NCBI GenBank assembly: GCA_016786725.1
Contig: JAEUVU010000012.1
Span: 43,806-107,805, forward strand
DNA: 64,000 nt
Source of the DNA: Ferruginibacter sp.
Lineage (GTDB): Bacteria; Bacteroidota; Bacteroidia; Chitinophagales; Chitinophagaceae
Reading direction: 5' to 3'
The translations under genes and the position numbers were made by a program. The notes under the pieces were generated by a model. The model ran no database searches and was not told where the DNA came from. It saw only the letters and a program-made list of their open reading frames with translations. Below, piece after piece: positions 33,639 to 42,222 of the stretch (its first letter is position 1; every line of letters begins with the position of its first letter).

Positions 33639-34034
33639 TTACCAGTTTCTTCCGTCCCGGTCTTTTCTTCCGTACCCAAAATCGCCGAATTTATTTTTTG
33701 GGCTTCTGAATTTACGGATCACCTGGGCTATTTCATTATCCCGTTCTGCCTCCAGGTTGTTGATGATGCGTTTTTTCTGGAACCAGCCCATAAAGTGCTT
33801 GTTTTTTACTGACTGGATTTTAAATCCGTATTCCCGGTTTATTTTAGCTATCTCCATATCCCTTTCTCTTGGGGTAAAATAATAGCCGCCGTGAAATTTG
33901 TCGTGGCCAAAGTTTTTGTTGTCAACCGAAACATAAACATCAATGTCTTTGTCTCGCTGGCCTTTTTGGCCGTACTGGGCAAATGCTGTACTGAACATTG
34001 CCATGCTGAATAAAAGTGTAAAAATTGTTTTCAT
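33639..34034 (-). CDS. Small secreted basic protein, unknown function
   Basis: The 131-residue product has a signal peptide (cleavage near AFAQ). The mature part is rich in Lys, Arg and Asp, with a segment DVYVSVDNKNFGHDKFHGGYY-type turn region (shortened here), then two helical stretches, EMDIAKINREYGFKIQ-like (RDMEIAKINREYGFKIQSV) and KKRIINNLEAERDNEIAQVI. The two share an I-x-x-(I/L)-x-x-E-(Y/R) pattern and may be a small duplication. I recognise no family. It has its own terminator. Confidence 0.65.
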   Translation of the reverse strand: MKTIFTLLFSMAMFSTAFAQYGQKGQRDKDIDVYVSVDNKNFGHDKFHGGYYFTPRERDMEIAKINREYGFKIQSVKNKHFMGWFQKKRIINNLEAERDNEIAQVIRKFRSPKNKFGDFGYGRKDRDGRNW

Positions 34035-34203
34035 AATCGTAAAATTTAATTGTTACTAATGCATGTAAGACGATGTATGAAAAGTATTGTTTACAAAGAA
34101 AATGTTAATAACCCTTCTATTACTAAGCTCTTGCTTTTGTAAAAAAAATCTCCGGGTATTTCATTAATTGTTTTATAATTGTGTCCTAAAACCAAATGCT
34201 ATT

Positions 34204-34542
34204 ATGAAAAAAATTCTATTTGCTTTTGTGCTGGGACCGGCTTTGTTTGCAGCCTGCACAAAAAAAGCAAGCCCTGCCAAGGCAAAAGCAACAACGTATG
34301 CTGCTGATATATCGCCGCTGATGCAGGCAAAATGTGCACCTTGCCATTTACCAACCAAAGGAGGGCGAAAAGCAGATTTTGAAACTTATGAAGGCGCAAA
34401 AAAATATGGCACTGAAATGCTGGCCAGGGTTATGCTGAACCCGGGCGACAGAGGATTTATGCCTTTTAAGCACGACAAATTGCCGGCTGAAGAAATAGCA
34501 TTACTTAAAAAATGGATAGATGAAGGTATGCTGGAAAAATAA
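34204..34542 (+). CDS. Small mono-heme c-type cytochrome-like lipoprotein
   Basis: The start is the ATG at 34204. The 112-residue product has a lipoprotein signal (LFAAC, Cys18), a short Lys/Ala-rich linker and then a compact domain with one heme motif CAPCH in ISPLMQAKCAPCHLPTKGG. Its C-terminal part contains MPFKHDKLPAEEIALLKKWIDEGM, whose PF-x-x-x-LP-x-x-E-x-x-L-x-x-W-I-x-x-G pattern is typical of planctomycete-type cytochrome C domains; a Met there may be the axial ligand. It would carry electrons at a membrane surface. Confidence 0.85.
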   Translation: MKKILFAFVLGPALFAACTKKASPAKAKATTYAADISPLMQAKCAPCHLPTKGGRKADFETYEGAKKYGTEMLARVMLNPGDRGFMPFKHDKLPAEEIALLKKWIDEGMLEK

Positions 34543-34544
34543 TT

Positions 34545-34574
34545 AAAAGCCGGGTATAATTTCCCGGCTTTTTT
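34545..34574. terminator. Bidirectional terminator between cytochrome and permease genes
   Basis: AAAAGCCGGG (34545-34554) pairs perfectly with CCCGGCTTTT (34563-34572), with As upstream and Ts downstream. It begins 2 bases after the cytochrome stop and ends 2 bases before the permease stop, so it serves both convergent genes. Confidence 0.88.
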
Positions 34575-34575
34575 G

Positions 34576-35622
34576 TTACAAAATTTTTATCCTGGGGTCA
34601 ACTTTCCGGTAAAGTAAATCTGCAAAAAGATTGATGATAATAAAAATGCAGGCGCTTAACAACACAGAGCCCATAACAACAGGATAATCCAGTTTCTCTA
34701 ATGCATCCACAGTAATCTTTCCAATTCCCTTCCAGCCAAAAATATACTCAACAAAAAATGCACCTGCCAGCAATTCGGCAAACCAGCCTGTTATTGCTGT
34801 TATTACAGGATTAAGTGCATTGCGTAATGCATGCTTAAAAATGATGGCCTTTTTGCCAAGGCCCTTTGCATAAGCTGTTCTTATATAATCCTGGTTCAGT
34901 ACATCCAGCATTGAACTGCGGGTTAACTGTGTGATAATTGCCAGCGGCCTGATGCCCAGGGTAAATGCCGGCAGGATAAGATTTTTAAGGCTGAGATATT
35001 TTTCACCGTTTACTTCATCAATATCAAACCAGCTACCCGTTAAATTGAGGCCGGTATAATTATGCAGTACCACTCCAAACAACCAAGCTATAATAATGGC
35101 CATAAAAAAAGACGGGGCAGATATACCGGCAATGCTGGAAAAAACTGCTGTTGTATCCATCCAGGTATCTTTTTTTACTGCGGCTGTTACACCCAGCAGG
35201 ATTCCAATAATGGTTGCAAATAACATTGCTGCAATAGCCAGTATCAAGGTACCCGGCAATGCTTCCATTAATAGTTTACCTACTTCTTTTTTTGTTTGAT
35301 AACTTTTACGGAGGTATGGTATTTTGATGCCGAACTTATTTTCTTGTCCTATAAATAAACCTTTGAGTTGCTTTTTTTCAATATCAGCTTTACTGTGGAA
35401 GCAAAGCGGGGATACATCGTTCACATACAGTACAAACTGTTTCCATTTTGGCTGATTGAGATAGAGGTCGCTGCGGATATTATCCATGGTTTTTTTATCG
35501 CCGCTTTGCCCAACAATCATTCGTGCAGGATCGCCAAAGCCCTGGAACATAATAAAGACAAGCACTACTACACCAAGCAGTACTAAAAATGAATAGAACA
35601 GTTTTTTAAGGAAGTAATTCAA
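34576..35622 (-). CDS. ABC transporter permease, DppB/OppB type
   Basis: The 348-residue protein is a binding-protein-dependent transport permease: N-terminal helix with LGVVVLVFIMFQGFGDPARMIVGQ, six membrane helices, and the cytoplasmic EAA loop (RTAYAKGLGKKAIIFKHALRNALNP). It fits peptide or nickel transporters. An internal extracytoplasmic insertion (about residues 45-105) is larger than in E. coli DppB, a feature common in Bacteroidota copies. The partner permease, ATPases and binding protein are not adjacent, so it is an orphan in this window. Confidence 0.9.
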   Translation of the reverse strand: MNYFLKKLFYSFLVLLGVVVLVFIMFQGFGDPARMIVGQSGDKKTMDNIRSDLYLNQPKWKQFVLYVNDVSPLCFHSKADIEKKQLKGLFIGQENKFGIKIPYLRKSYQTKKEVGKLLMEALPGTLILAIAAMLFATIIGILLGVTAAVKKDTWMDTTAVFSSIAGISAPSFFMAIIIAWLFGVVLHNYTGLNLTGSWFDIDEVNGEKYLSLKNLILPAFTLGIRPLAIITQLTRSSMLDVLNQDYIRTAYAKGLGKKAIIFKHALRNALNPVITAITGWFAELLAGAFFVEYIFGWKGIGKITVDALEKLDYPVVMGSVLLSACIFIIINLFADLLYRKVDPRIKIL

Positions 35623-35647
35623 TATTTATCCATTATGATTCTGATAC

Positions 35648-36742
35648 TTACCGAAAATCTATAAATGCTTTTTTCTCTTTTACCACAGGCCCTTTCATTA
35701 AAAATAAGGTGGGGTTAACTCTTGCAGCGGTTTTTATAGCTGTTCCATCGCATGATAATATGACCAGGCCCGGAATAGCAAAAATCTTTTTTGCTGCAGC
35801 CGGATCGGAAGTAACAAGAAAAACCGGCAACACGCCTTTATTTTTAGTGTAAAATAATTTGAAACCTTCATACCATTTAGCTTCTTTATTAAAATCCTTT
35901 GCAAGTACCAGGTAATATTCACCAGGCTGATTCAATATCGCCTCCGTTGTGTCATTATCATTCTCTGTTTTTAAAACAAAATCATTTATAAGAGGAATAT
36001 TATTCTTTCCTTTTTCAACCAATACCTGCCTGCGTTCTACAAATTCCCAGGTACTGTCGGGCAAGGCGCTAACTGCAAATTCTTTGCTTTCTCCGTTCTT
36101 CTTATAAACAAACTTGTAATCAAATTTATCAGGCACGGCACCTTTGGGCATTTTACGCAGCTCAAGAATATTATTACCAACTTTAAAAGGTAAACAATCT
36201 TTAACAGGAAGATGCTTTAAAACATACCATTGCAACGCCAGCACGCCAAAAAGCGAGATCAAAAACAAGACCGCATTTATGGTATTTGAAAAGAGGGGCC
36301 TGATATATTTTCTTCCTGCAAGAATGAGCAATACCAAAACAAGCAATACAATATCCTTTGTAAATGTTTGAACGGGGGTTAGCGGAATACAATCGCCAAA
36401 ACAACCACAGGCCCGTATCTTGCCACTGAACAAAACATAACTGGTAAGGAAAGTGAACAGCAGCATCAGCAAGAGCAGCAGCCAGGAAACCATTTTAGTC
36501 CTCCAGCCTAACAGTAAAGCAACACCCAAAACAACTTCCAATGTTATCATTACCAGCGAAAATGTAAGCGCCTGTTCATTTAACCACAGCATCATTCCCT
36601 TCATGAAACCTTCGCCAGCCCACACTTCAAAAAACTCCTGCATTTTGTAAGCCAGGCCCAGCGGGTCTATGGCTTTTACCAACCCGGAAAAGATAAATAA
36701 ACAACCCACCAGAATTCTTGCAATGTTTACTAAAGTCTTCAT
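35648..36742 (-). CDS. DoxX-family membrane protein with C-terminal thioredoxin-like region
   Basis: The start is the ATG at 36742 (MKTLVNIARIL). The 364-residue protein has an N-terminal four-helix DoxX/MauE domain (about 1-130) with LFIFSGLVKAIDPLGLAYKM and ACGCFGDCIPLTP, a Cys-bearing loop typical of the redox-associated group. A further helix (about 145-165) is followed by a soluble region of about 200 residues. The last 110 residues read like a thioredoxin fold (GEYYLVLAKDFNKEAKW, ARVNPTLFLMKG with a cis-Pro-like site) but lack a CXXC. It follows the DUF1599 gene by 64 bases on the same strand. Its role is probably in envelope redox or assembly (inference). Confidence 0.85.
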   Translation of the reverse strand: MKTLVNIARILVGCLFIFSGLVKAIDPLGLAYKMQEFFEVWAGEGFMKGMMLWLNEQALTFSLVMITLEVVLGVALLLGWRTKMVSWLLLLLMLLFTFLTSYVLFSGKIRACGCFGDCIPLTPVQTFTKDIVLLVLVLLILAGRKYIRPLFSNTINAVLFLISLFGVLALQWYVLKHLPVKDCLPFKVGNNILELRKMPKGAVPDKFDYKFVYKKNGESKEFAVSALPDSTWEFVERRQVLVEKGKNNIPLINDFVLKTENDNDTTEAILNQPGEYYLVLAKDFNKEAKWYEGFKLFYTKNKGVLPVFLVTSDPAAAKKIFAIPGLVILSCDGTAIKTAARVNPTLFLMKGPVVKEKKAFIDFR

Positions 36743-36806
36743 ATCGTTTCTAATCTTTTTTGTAATTAAAATTATCGGATACTTTGTATGCATGATTCAG
36801 GCCGCT

Positions 36807-37361
36807 TTAGCGTCCCGACTCATGTACTTCTTCATCAATCAATATCAGCCCGAATACTGCATAATTAACGATATCGTAAAAATTGGCGTCAATACCTTCG
36901 CTGATGATTGTTTTCCCTTTATTGATGAGTATTTGCTTTATGCGTAAGATCTTGGCCAGTATCAGATCCACAAAGCTTTCCTGGCTCATTTCACGCCAGG
37001 CTTCTCCATAATCATGATTTTTATCCTGCATCAGCTTTTTTGCAATTTCAACTTTCTCGTTGTACAACTGCTCTACTTTTTCATACTGCAGTTCTTCCAG
37101 TTCATCATCATGAATATCAAGTTGTATCAAGCCAATGATGCCATAGTTGAGTATGCCTTTAAATTCGCTGATGATATCATCCCCTATTTTTTGTGTACCT
37201 GCTTCCTGTATGGTGCGTATGCGTTTTGCTTTAATGTATATCTGGTCGGCAACAGAAATGATCCTGTACACCCGCCATGATGTACCATAATCTTTTGTCT
37301 TTTGCAGAAAAATTGTTTTGCAGGCACCTACAGCCTGGTCGTATTGTTGGTTCGTTGTCAT
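36807..37361 (-). CDS. DUF1599 (Nmad1-like) protein, two tandem domains
   Basis: The 184-residue protein consists of two copies of a helical module: KTKDYGTSWRVYRIISVADQIYIKAKRIRTIQEAG in the first half (split here), and DKNHDYGEAWREMSQESFVDLILAKILRIKQI in the second. Both share KD-Y-G-x-x-W-R, which is the DUF1599 hallmark. The family is also called nucleotide-modification-associated domain 1. It sits between folP (divergent) and the DoxX gene, an arrangement seen repeatedly in Bacteroidota. No reaction is established. Confidence 0.88.
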   Translation of the reverse strand: MTTNQQYDQAVGACKTIFLQKTKDYGTSWRVYRIISVADQIYIKAKRIRTIQEAGTQKIGDDIISEFKGILNYGIIGLIQLDIHDDELEELQYEKVEQLYNEKVEIAKKLMQDKNHDYGEAWREMSQESFVDLILAKILRIKQILINKGKTIISEGIDANFYDIVNYAVFGLILIDEEVHESGR

Positions 37362-37395
37362 TTATCAATGTGCATTTGTAACTTGTGGTATATTA

Positions 37396-37416
37396 GCCTG
37401 CCTTCCGGCAGGCAGG
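37396..37416. repeat. GCCTGCC palindrome upstream of folP
   Basis: GCCTGCC (37396-37402) faces GGCAGGC (37407-37413) with a 4-base loop. A related hairpin, ACCTGCCT...AGGCAGGT, occurs at 42188-42208. Confidence 0.55.
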
Positions 37417-37441
37417 TTCAAAAATAATTGAAAAAGATTTG

Positions 37442-38275
37442 ATGAAGGGCATAAACTGTAAAGGAAAACTTTTAAACCTGGAGGAACCGGTAGTAATGGG
37501 CATCATCAATGCAACTCCCGATTCGTTTTACGAAGGGCATTTAAAATCTAATACAGATGAAATTATAGCGCTGGCTGGCAAGATGATACAGGATGGCGCT
37601 GCCATATTGGATATTGGCGGATTGAGTACCAGACCAGGCAGCAAGCCGGTATCTGTACAGGAAGAAACAGACAGGGTTTTGCCTGTTATCAGGGCTATTC
37701 ATCATCATTATCCTGAAGCAGTTTTATCAATTGATACTTACAACAGCGAGGTAGCTTCAGCCGCAGTAAATGCAGGCGCAGGCATTATCAATGATATCAG
37801 CGGCGGCGAACTGGATGAAAAAATGCTGCAGACTGTTGCAGCATTGAACGTTCCGTATATCTGTATGCACATGCAGGGCACGCCCGAAACCATGCAGCAA
37901 TCACCTGCTTATGCAAATGTGGTAAAAGAAGTGCTGGATTTTTTTATTGCTAAAACTGCCGCCTGCCATAAAGCCGGAATAAAAGATGTGATTATAGACC
38001 CAGGTTTTGGATTTGGCAAAACCATCGAACATAATTTTCAATTACTGAAAAACCTTTCTGTGTTATCAATAACAAACAGGCCTGTTCTTGCCGGCCTGTC
38101 AAGAAAAGGCACTATTTACAAAACGCTGGGCAAAACAGCAGCAGAAGCATTGAATGGTACTACGGTTTTAAATACCATTGCATTGTTAAACGGGGCTTCT
38201 ATACTGAGGGTACATGATGTAAAGGAAGCTATTGAAGCAGTAAAACTTTTTAACGCATACAAAAAAGCGCCCTGA
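37442..38275 (+). CDS. folP: Dihydropteroate synthase
   Basis: FolP joins p-aminobenzoate to dihydropterin pyrophosphate in folate synthesis. The ATG at 37442 is preferred over the TTG just before it. The 277-residue TIM barrel has both signatures: MGIINATPDSFYEG (about 21-34) and ILDIGGLSTRPGSKPV (about 56-72), plus the IDTYNSEVA, IINDISGG and GFGFGKTIEHN segments that bind pterin, and GLSRKGTIY near the sulfa site. All key residues are present. It is divergent from the DUF1599 gene. Confidence 0.96.
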   Translation: MKGINCKGKLLNLEEPVVMGIINATPDSFYEGHLKSNTDEIIALAGKMIQDGAAILDIGGLSTRPGSKPVSVQEETDRVLPVIRAIHHHYPEAVLSIDTYNSEVASAAVNAGAGIINDISGGELDEKMLQTVAALNVPYICMHMQGTPETMQQSPAYANVVKEVLDFFIAKTAACHKAGIKDVIIDPGFGFGKTIEHNFQLLKNLSVLSITNRPVLAGLSRKGTIYKTLGKTAAEALNGTTVLNTIALLNGASILRVHDVKEAIEAVKLFNAYKKAP

Positions 38276-38297
38276 TCAGTTGAGGGCGCTTTTTACT
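38262..38297. terminator. Bidirectional terminator between folP and FKBP gene
   Basis: AAAAAGCGCCCT (38262-38273) pairs perfectly with AGGGCGCTTTTT (38283-38294). The left arm includes the last codons of folP. It serves both convergent genes. Confidence 0.88.
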
Positions 38298-38311
38298 ATA
38301 CTTTAATTAAA

Positions 38312-39370
38312 TTATTTATCAGTTTTTTTAGTATCTGCCGGTGCCGGTGCCTGGTTTTGGCTTTCCTGCATCTTTTTCATCATTTCTTCCTGCATTTTCT
38401 GCATGGCCTTTTGCTTTGCTACATAAGCTTCTTCTGTCATTACATCTGTAACCTCAATATCAAAAACCAGATTTTCACCTGGCTTTATCTTTGGGGCGTT
38501 TCCGGTTTCGCCATAGCCGAGTGTGGCAGGTATATAAACAGTTGCTTTGCTTCCTTTTTTAAGTTGCAGAATAGCGTCATTCCACCCTAAAATAGACCCT
38601 CCCAATTCACCCAGTGCAACCTCCATTGGCTGAACGTGCTGGAATTTCGGATCAATATTTGAATCAAAAACTTTACCGCTATCCAATGTGCGGCCAGTAT
38701 AATTTACAACTGCAATATCTTTAGCGCTCAATTTTTCACCGGTTCCTTCTGTAGTAACAGCAACATAAGTTCCCCATTTTGTTTTTGTTGCTTTGATATT
38801 ATTTTTTGCCAGGTAGGCTTCTATCACTTTTATTTCAGCATCCAGCTGCACCTTCTTTTCAGCCAGGCCTTTCTCAATCTCTTCTATTTGCTTTTTGTAT
38901 ATCCTTGGTTTAGCGGCAGTAGCTTCCGCCTGGTTTGCGCTATCGGCCTGCTGCTGGGTTTCAAATATATTAACCATGGTTACATGGGTATACAGGTATT
39001 TTCCTTTCTTCATAAAAGGAGGCATCTGGGCCGGTTGATCCTTGAACACAGAGTCTGTAAGCATTCTGATAACAACACTGTCGCCTTTTCTCAGTTGTTT
39101 CAGTATTTTAAAAAATGGCAAAGGTGTATTTACTGAATCAAAAGGCTGAACCCTTGACATATATTCATGCGTATCCATCAATACCGTGTCTTTAGTACCG
39201 CCATATACCTGCTTGATATGAATTTGCATAAAATTGCCATAGCTGATGGTTTTGCCACTGCCCGAAGAAACGATCTTGTATTCAAGACCCTTGTCGCCTT
39301 TTTTAAAAGAACCTGTACAGGCAGATAATACCAACATGCAAATTGCCGGCAGGTAAAATAGTTGTTTCAT
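38312..39370 (-). CDS. FKBP-type peptidyl-prolyl isomerase lipoprotein
   Basis: The 352-residue protein has a lipoprotein signal (LSAC, Cys18). The N-terminal half (about 25-150) is a degenerate FKBP-like domain (LEYKIVSSGSGKTISYGNF, LRKGDSVVIRM). A helical linker (about 150-195) follows, then a canonical FKBP domain (about 195-310) with VVNYTGRTLDSGKVFDSN, LKKGSKATVYIPATLGYGE and LVFDIEVTDV. The tail is Gln/Met/Lys-rich. It would help fold envelope proteins. Catalytic residues are present only in the second domain, so the first is probably a chaperone part. Confidence 0.92.
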   Translation of the reverse strand: MKQLFYLPAICMLVLSACTGSFKKGDKGLEYKIVSSGSGKTISYGNFMQIHIKQVYGGTKDTVLMDTHEYMSRVQPFDSVNTPLPFFKILKQLRKGDSVVIRMLTDSVFKDQPAQMPPFMKKGKYLYTHVTMVNIFETQQQADSANQAEATAAKPRIYKKQIEEIEKGLAEKKVQLDAEIKVIEAYLAKNNIKATKTKWGTYVAVTTEGTGEKLSAKDIAVVNYTGRTLDSGKVFDSNIDPKFQHVQPMEVALGELGGSILGWNDAILQLKKGSKATVYIPATLGYGETGNAPKIKPGENLVFDIEVTDVMTEEAYVAKQKAMQKMQEEMMKKMQESQNQAPAPADTKKTDK

Positions 39371-39392
39371 TTTTTGTGTATTTTGTTTGTTT

Positions 39393-40412
39393 TTAAAATT
39401 GATAAGTACTTAGCTTATCTGCATTTTCTTTTATTGCTTCTTTAAATTTAATAACTACTTCTTCCAGTGGTTCTTTATTAAAACCCCCGGCTGCATTAAA
39501 ATGCCCGCCGCCATTAAAATACTTACGGGCAAAGGTATTAACATCAAAACCATCTTTACTGCGGAATGAGCTTTTGCGTTCTTCTCCCCTGTCTATTACC
39601 ACTGCTGCCAGTTTTATGCCCTGTATACTTAACCCGTAATTTACCAATCCCTCTGTATCTCCCGTTTTTATATTGTATTTAATAAGATCGGCCTGTGAGA
39701 TGCTCATCAATACCGTGTTGTATTCATAAAAAACCTCCATGCGGTTTAACAAAACATGGCCAATAAAACGGAAACGGTTTTCTAAAAAGTTATCAAACAA
39801 TGCTTCATGCACATGGCTGTGTTCAAGCCCTCTTTCTTTCAACCCGTACACCATTTTATGTACACTGGCTGTAGTGGATGGAAAGCGAAACGAACCGGTA
39901 TCTGTCATCACGCCTGCATATAAACATTCGCCGATTGTTGCATCAACCTTATCAATATTGCCAGAACCGGCAATAAAATCATAAACCATTTCTGCGGTTG
40001 AGCTTTTGCCTGTATCGCTAACTCCATAAGCAAACATTTCTGTCTGAGGTTCCCTGTGATGATCAATCAGTATCCTCTCCCCTTTTGCTGCTTTCAATTT
40101 CTCTTCCATCCTTTTGGTGCGGCTCAGTACATTAAAATCAAGGCAGAATATCCAGTCTGCTTCCTCTATTAAAACATCTGCCTTTGCAGCCTGGCTTTCG
40201 TAATCTAAAACAGTATCACATGCAGGCATCCAGTTCAAAAAACCGGCCCAGTTGGTAGGTGATATAACGGTACAGCTATGCCCCAGTTTGTTTAAAAAAT
40301 GATACAGGCCCAGGGCAGACCCCATAGCATCGCCATCTGGTTTCTGATGCATGGTTATCACCACTTTTTTAAACTCATTTAATAATGGGAATATATTCTC
40401 GATGGCTTGCAT
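39393..40412 (-). CDS. nrnA: DHH/DHHA1 phosphoesterase, NrnA-like
   Basis: The start is the ATG at 40412. The 339-residue protein has the DHH motifs: TMHQKPDGDAMGSALGL, LDFN (catalytic Asp), LIDHHREPQ and MTDTGSFRFPST, followed by a DHHA1 domain with GGGHFNAAGGF. NrnA-type enzymes degrade nano-RNAs and dephosphorylate pAp. The order and residues match. Its promoter box at 40421 leaves a leader of only a few bases. Confidence 0.92.
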   Translation of the reverse strand: MQAIENIFPLLNEFKKVVITMHQKPDGDAMGSALGLYHFLNKLGHSCTVISPTNWAGFLNWMPACDTVLDYESQAAKADVLIEEADWIFCLDFNVLSRTKRMEEKLKAAKGERILIDHHREPQTEMFAYGVSDTGKSSTAEMVYDFIAGSGNIDKVDATIGECLYAGVMTDTGSFRFPSTTASVHKMVYGLKERGLEHSHVHEALFDNFLENRFRFIGHVLLNRMEVFYEYNTVLMSISQADLIKYNIKTGDTEGLVNYGLSIQGIKLAAVVIDRGEERKSSFRSKDGFDVNTFARKYFNGGGHFNAAGGFNKEPLEEVVIKFKEAIKENADKLSTYQF

Positions 40413-40420
40413 AAAGGGCG

Positions 40421-40428
40421 CAAATGTA
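40421..40428 (-). promoter_or_regulatory. Bacteroidota promoter for nrnA-like gene
   Basis: The minus-strand TACATTTG matches TAnnTTTG and is 9 bases from the ATG at 40412. A TTG (complement of 40449-40451) is 20 bases upstream. The transcript would be nearly leaderless. Confidence 0.65.
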
Positions 40429-40571
40429 GCATAAAACCGCTTATAAAACAATTGACGGTTACAGATTTAAGTTTTTAGATAGAAAGCAGCAATCATCAGG
40501 TTTTGGAGATTATTCCATGTGTTGATATTTATAAATCTAAAATCATCAATCTAAAATCTAAAATCGCTTCC

Positions 40572-40579
40572 TATCTTTG
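40572..40579 (+). promoter_or_regulatory. Bacteroidota -7 box upstream of ndk
   Basis: TATCTTTG matches TAnnTTTG and lies 21 bases before the ATG at 40600. The upstream side is a simple AAATCTAAAATC stretch with no clear -33 box. Confidence 0.55.
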
Positions 40580-40599
40580 CGGCTCAAAAAATGAATATA

Positions 40600-41016
40600 A
40601 TGAGTAACAGAACATTTACCATGATTAAACCGGATGCTACACGAAATGGTAATACCGGTGCAATTTTACAAATGATCAATGCAGCAGGTTTCCGCATTGT
40701 AGCTATGAAAATGACCAGGCTGAGCAAAGAAAAAGCCGGTGAATTTTACGCAGTACACGCTGCAAGGCCATTTTATGGCGAACTGGTTGATTTTATGAGC
40801 AGCGGCCCTATTACCGCAGCCATTCTTGAAAAAGATAATGCAGTTGAAGAATTCCGCAAATTGATAGGCGCTACCAACCCGGCAGAAGCTGCTGATGGAA
40901 CCATCCGTAAGCTTTTTGCCACTTCAATTGGCGAAAACGCTGTGCATGGCAGCGACAGCAACGAAAATGCAGTTATTGAAGGAGATTTTTTCTTTAGTAA
41001 ACTGGAGCAGTTTTAA
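40600..41016 (+). CDS. ndk: Nucleoside-diphosphate kinase
   Basis: Ndk moves the gamma phosphate between nucleotides via a phospho-His. The 138-residue protein starts at [13 protein letters not shown] (an ATG three codons earlier is possible) and has the catalytic His116 in ENAVHGSDS, plus [15 protein letters not shown] and [13 protein letters not shown]. Length is typical. A terminator follows. Confidence 0.96.
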   Translation: MSNRTFTMIKPDATRNGNTGAILQMINAAGFRIVAMKMTRLSKEKAGEFYAVHAARPFYGELVDFMSSGPITAAILEKDNAVEEFRKLIGATNPAEAADGTIRKLFATSIGENAVHGSDSNENAVIEGDFFFSKLEQF

Positions 41017-41040
41017 CAGAACGACCATATTATAATTGGC

Positions 41041-41070
41041 AATGCCCCTGTTTTACAGGGGCATTTATTT
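41041..41070 (+). terminator. Terminator after ndk
   Basis: AATGCCCCTGT (41041-41051) pairs perfectly with 41055-41065 over a 3-base loop, followed by a TTATTT tract, 24 bases after the stop. Confidence 0.8.
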
Positions 41071-41191
41071 AAATCAAGCTTTTGGGGGTTTGATTTTATC
41101 TGATGTAACAACGCTAATTCAGCAGTGTTTATTGTAACCTTTCAATAAAACATTAATTTATTTAAGGTTTCCTCTCTAAAGGGGAAAGTCG

Positions 41192-41199
41192 TAGATTTG
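41192..41199 (+). promoter_or_regulatory. Bacteroidota promoter for arginase gene
   Basis: TAGATTTG matches TAnnTTTG and lies 33 bases before the ATG at 41233. A TTT (41168-41170) about 21 bases upstream fits the -33 position. It supports the ATG at 41233, since the earlier ATG at 41197 overlaps the box itself. Confidence 0.6.
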
Positions 41200-41232
41200 A
41201 ATGCGGACTCGGGCTTATTAAGCAAAAACTAT

Positions 41233-42180
41233 ATGAAAAATATTAAATTGATTGAAGTGCCTTCTGAAATAGGTGCCGGCACCAGGGGGGCCAGCCTGGG
41301 GGTGGAAGCTATAAAAATTGCGGCGCTTGATTTTATGAGCAATTTTTTTGTTCACTTCCCTTCTGAAAAAATTGAGGTAGAAAACCAGTTGCTTTACGAG
41401 CCAATTCAGTCGCCTTATGCCAAGCGTATGCAGGGTGTAATAAATATGACCGAACGCATCAGCAAAGCAGTTTGCGATTCAATAAAAGGCCATTTCTTTC
41501 CGGTGGTTATCAGCGGCGATCATAGCAATGCAGCTGGTACCATTGCCGGTATTAAAATGGCCAAGCCCAAAAGTAAACTCGGTGTAATCTGGATAGATGC
41601 ACATGCCGACCTGCACACACCTTACACCACGCCGTCCGGCAATATACACGGCATGCCTATGGCTGCTTCCATTGGCGAAGACAATAAAGAAATGAGCGTG
41701 CATGACCTGGATGAAAAAACGCATAAGCAATGGGAGCATTTAAAGAACTTAGGTAAGATAAATCCCAAAGTTTTGCCTGAAGATGTGGTTTTTATTTCTC
41801 TGCGTGATTTTGAAAAAGAAGAAAAGCACCTGATAGAAAAACACGGTATAAAAGTGATCACCACGGCAGAAGTAAGGCGTAACGGGGCTGAAAATGTGGT
41901 GCGTAAAGTTTTAAGATATTTGAGCGACTGCACTGATATTTATGTAAGCTTTGATGTTGACAGCCTCGATTCAGGCATTTCCCGTGGCACCGGAACACCC
42001 GTTAGCAATGGTTTACGGGAAAGAGAAGCGGAAGACCTGATCAGTAAATTTATGCAGAACCGTAAAATATGTTGTTTTGAAATTACAGAAGTGAATCCAA
42101 CATTAGATAAAGAAAACCTGATGGCTGAGATAGCCTTTAATATTTTACAGCGGAGTGTAAATGTGCTGATGATGAACTAA
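41233..42180 (+). CDS. Arginase/formimidoylglutamase family hydrolase
   Basis: The start is the ATG at 41233. The 315-residue ureohydrolase has all manganese ligands: H97 in SGDHSNAAGT, D122, H124 and D126 in IDAHADLHTP, and D241 and D243 in SFDVDSLDSG. It also has SRGTGTPVSNG and the CFEITEVNP segment. These fit arginase (arginine to ornithine and urea). Formimidoylglutamase or agmatinase cannot be excluded, but the CtlX gene downstream supports arginine and citrulline metabolism. Confidence 0.92.
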   Translation: MKNIKLIEVPSEIGAGTRGASLGVEAIKIAALDFMSNFFVHFPSEKIEVENQLLYEPIQSPYAKRMQGVINMTERISKAVCDSIKGHFFPVVISGDHSNAAGTIAGIKMAKPKSKLGVIWIDAHADLHTPYTTPSGNIHGMPMAASIGEDNKEMSVHDLDEKTHKQWEHLKNLGKINPKVLPEDVVFISLRDFEKEEKHLIEKHGIKVITTAEVRRNGAENVVRKVLRYLSDCTDIYVSFDVDSLDSGISRGTGTPVSNGLREREAEDLISKFMQNRKICCFEITEVNPTLDKENLMAEIAFNILQRSVNVLMMN

Positions 42181-42187
42181 AAAGCAG

Positions 42188-42208
42188 ACCTGCCTGCGGT
42201 AGGCAGGT
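42188..42208. repeat. ACCTGCCT hairpin between arginase and DUF1684 genes
   Basis: ACCTGCCT (42188-42195) pairs with AGGCAGGT (42201-42208). It is the same type as 37396-37416. Confidence 0.55.
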
Positions 42209-42222
42209 TTAAATTGATTAAA

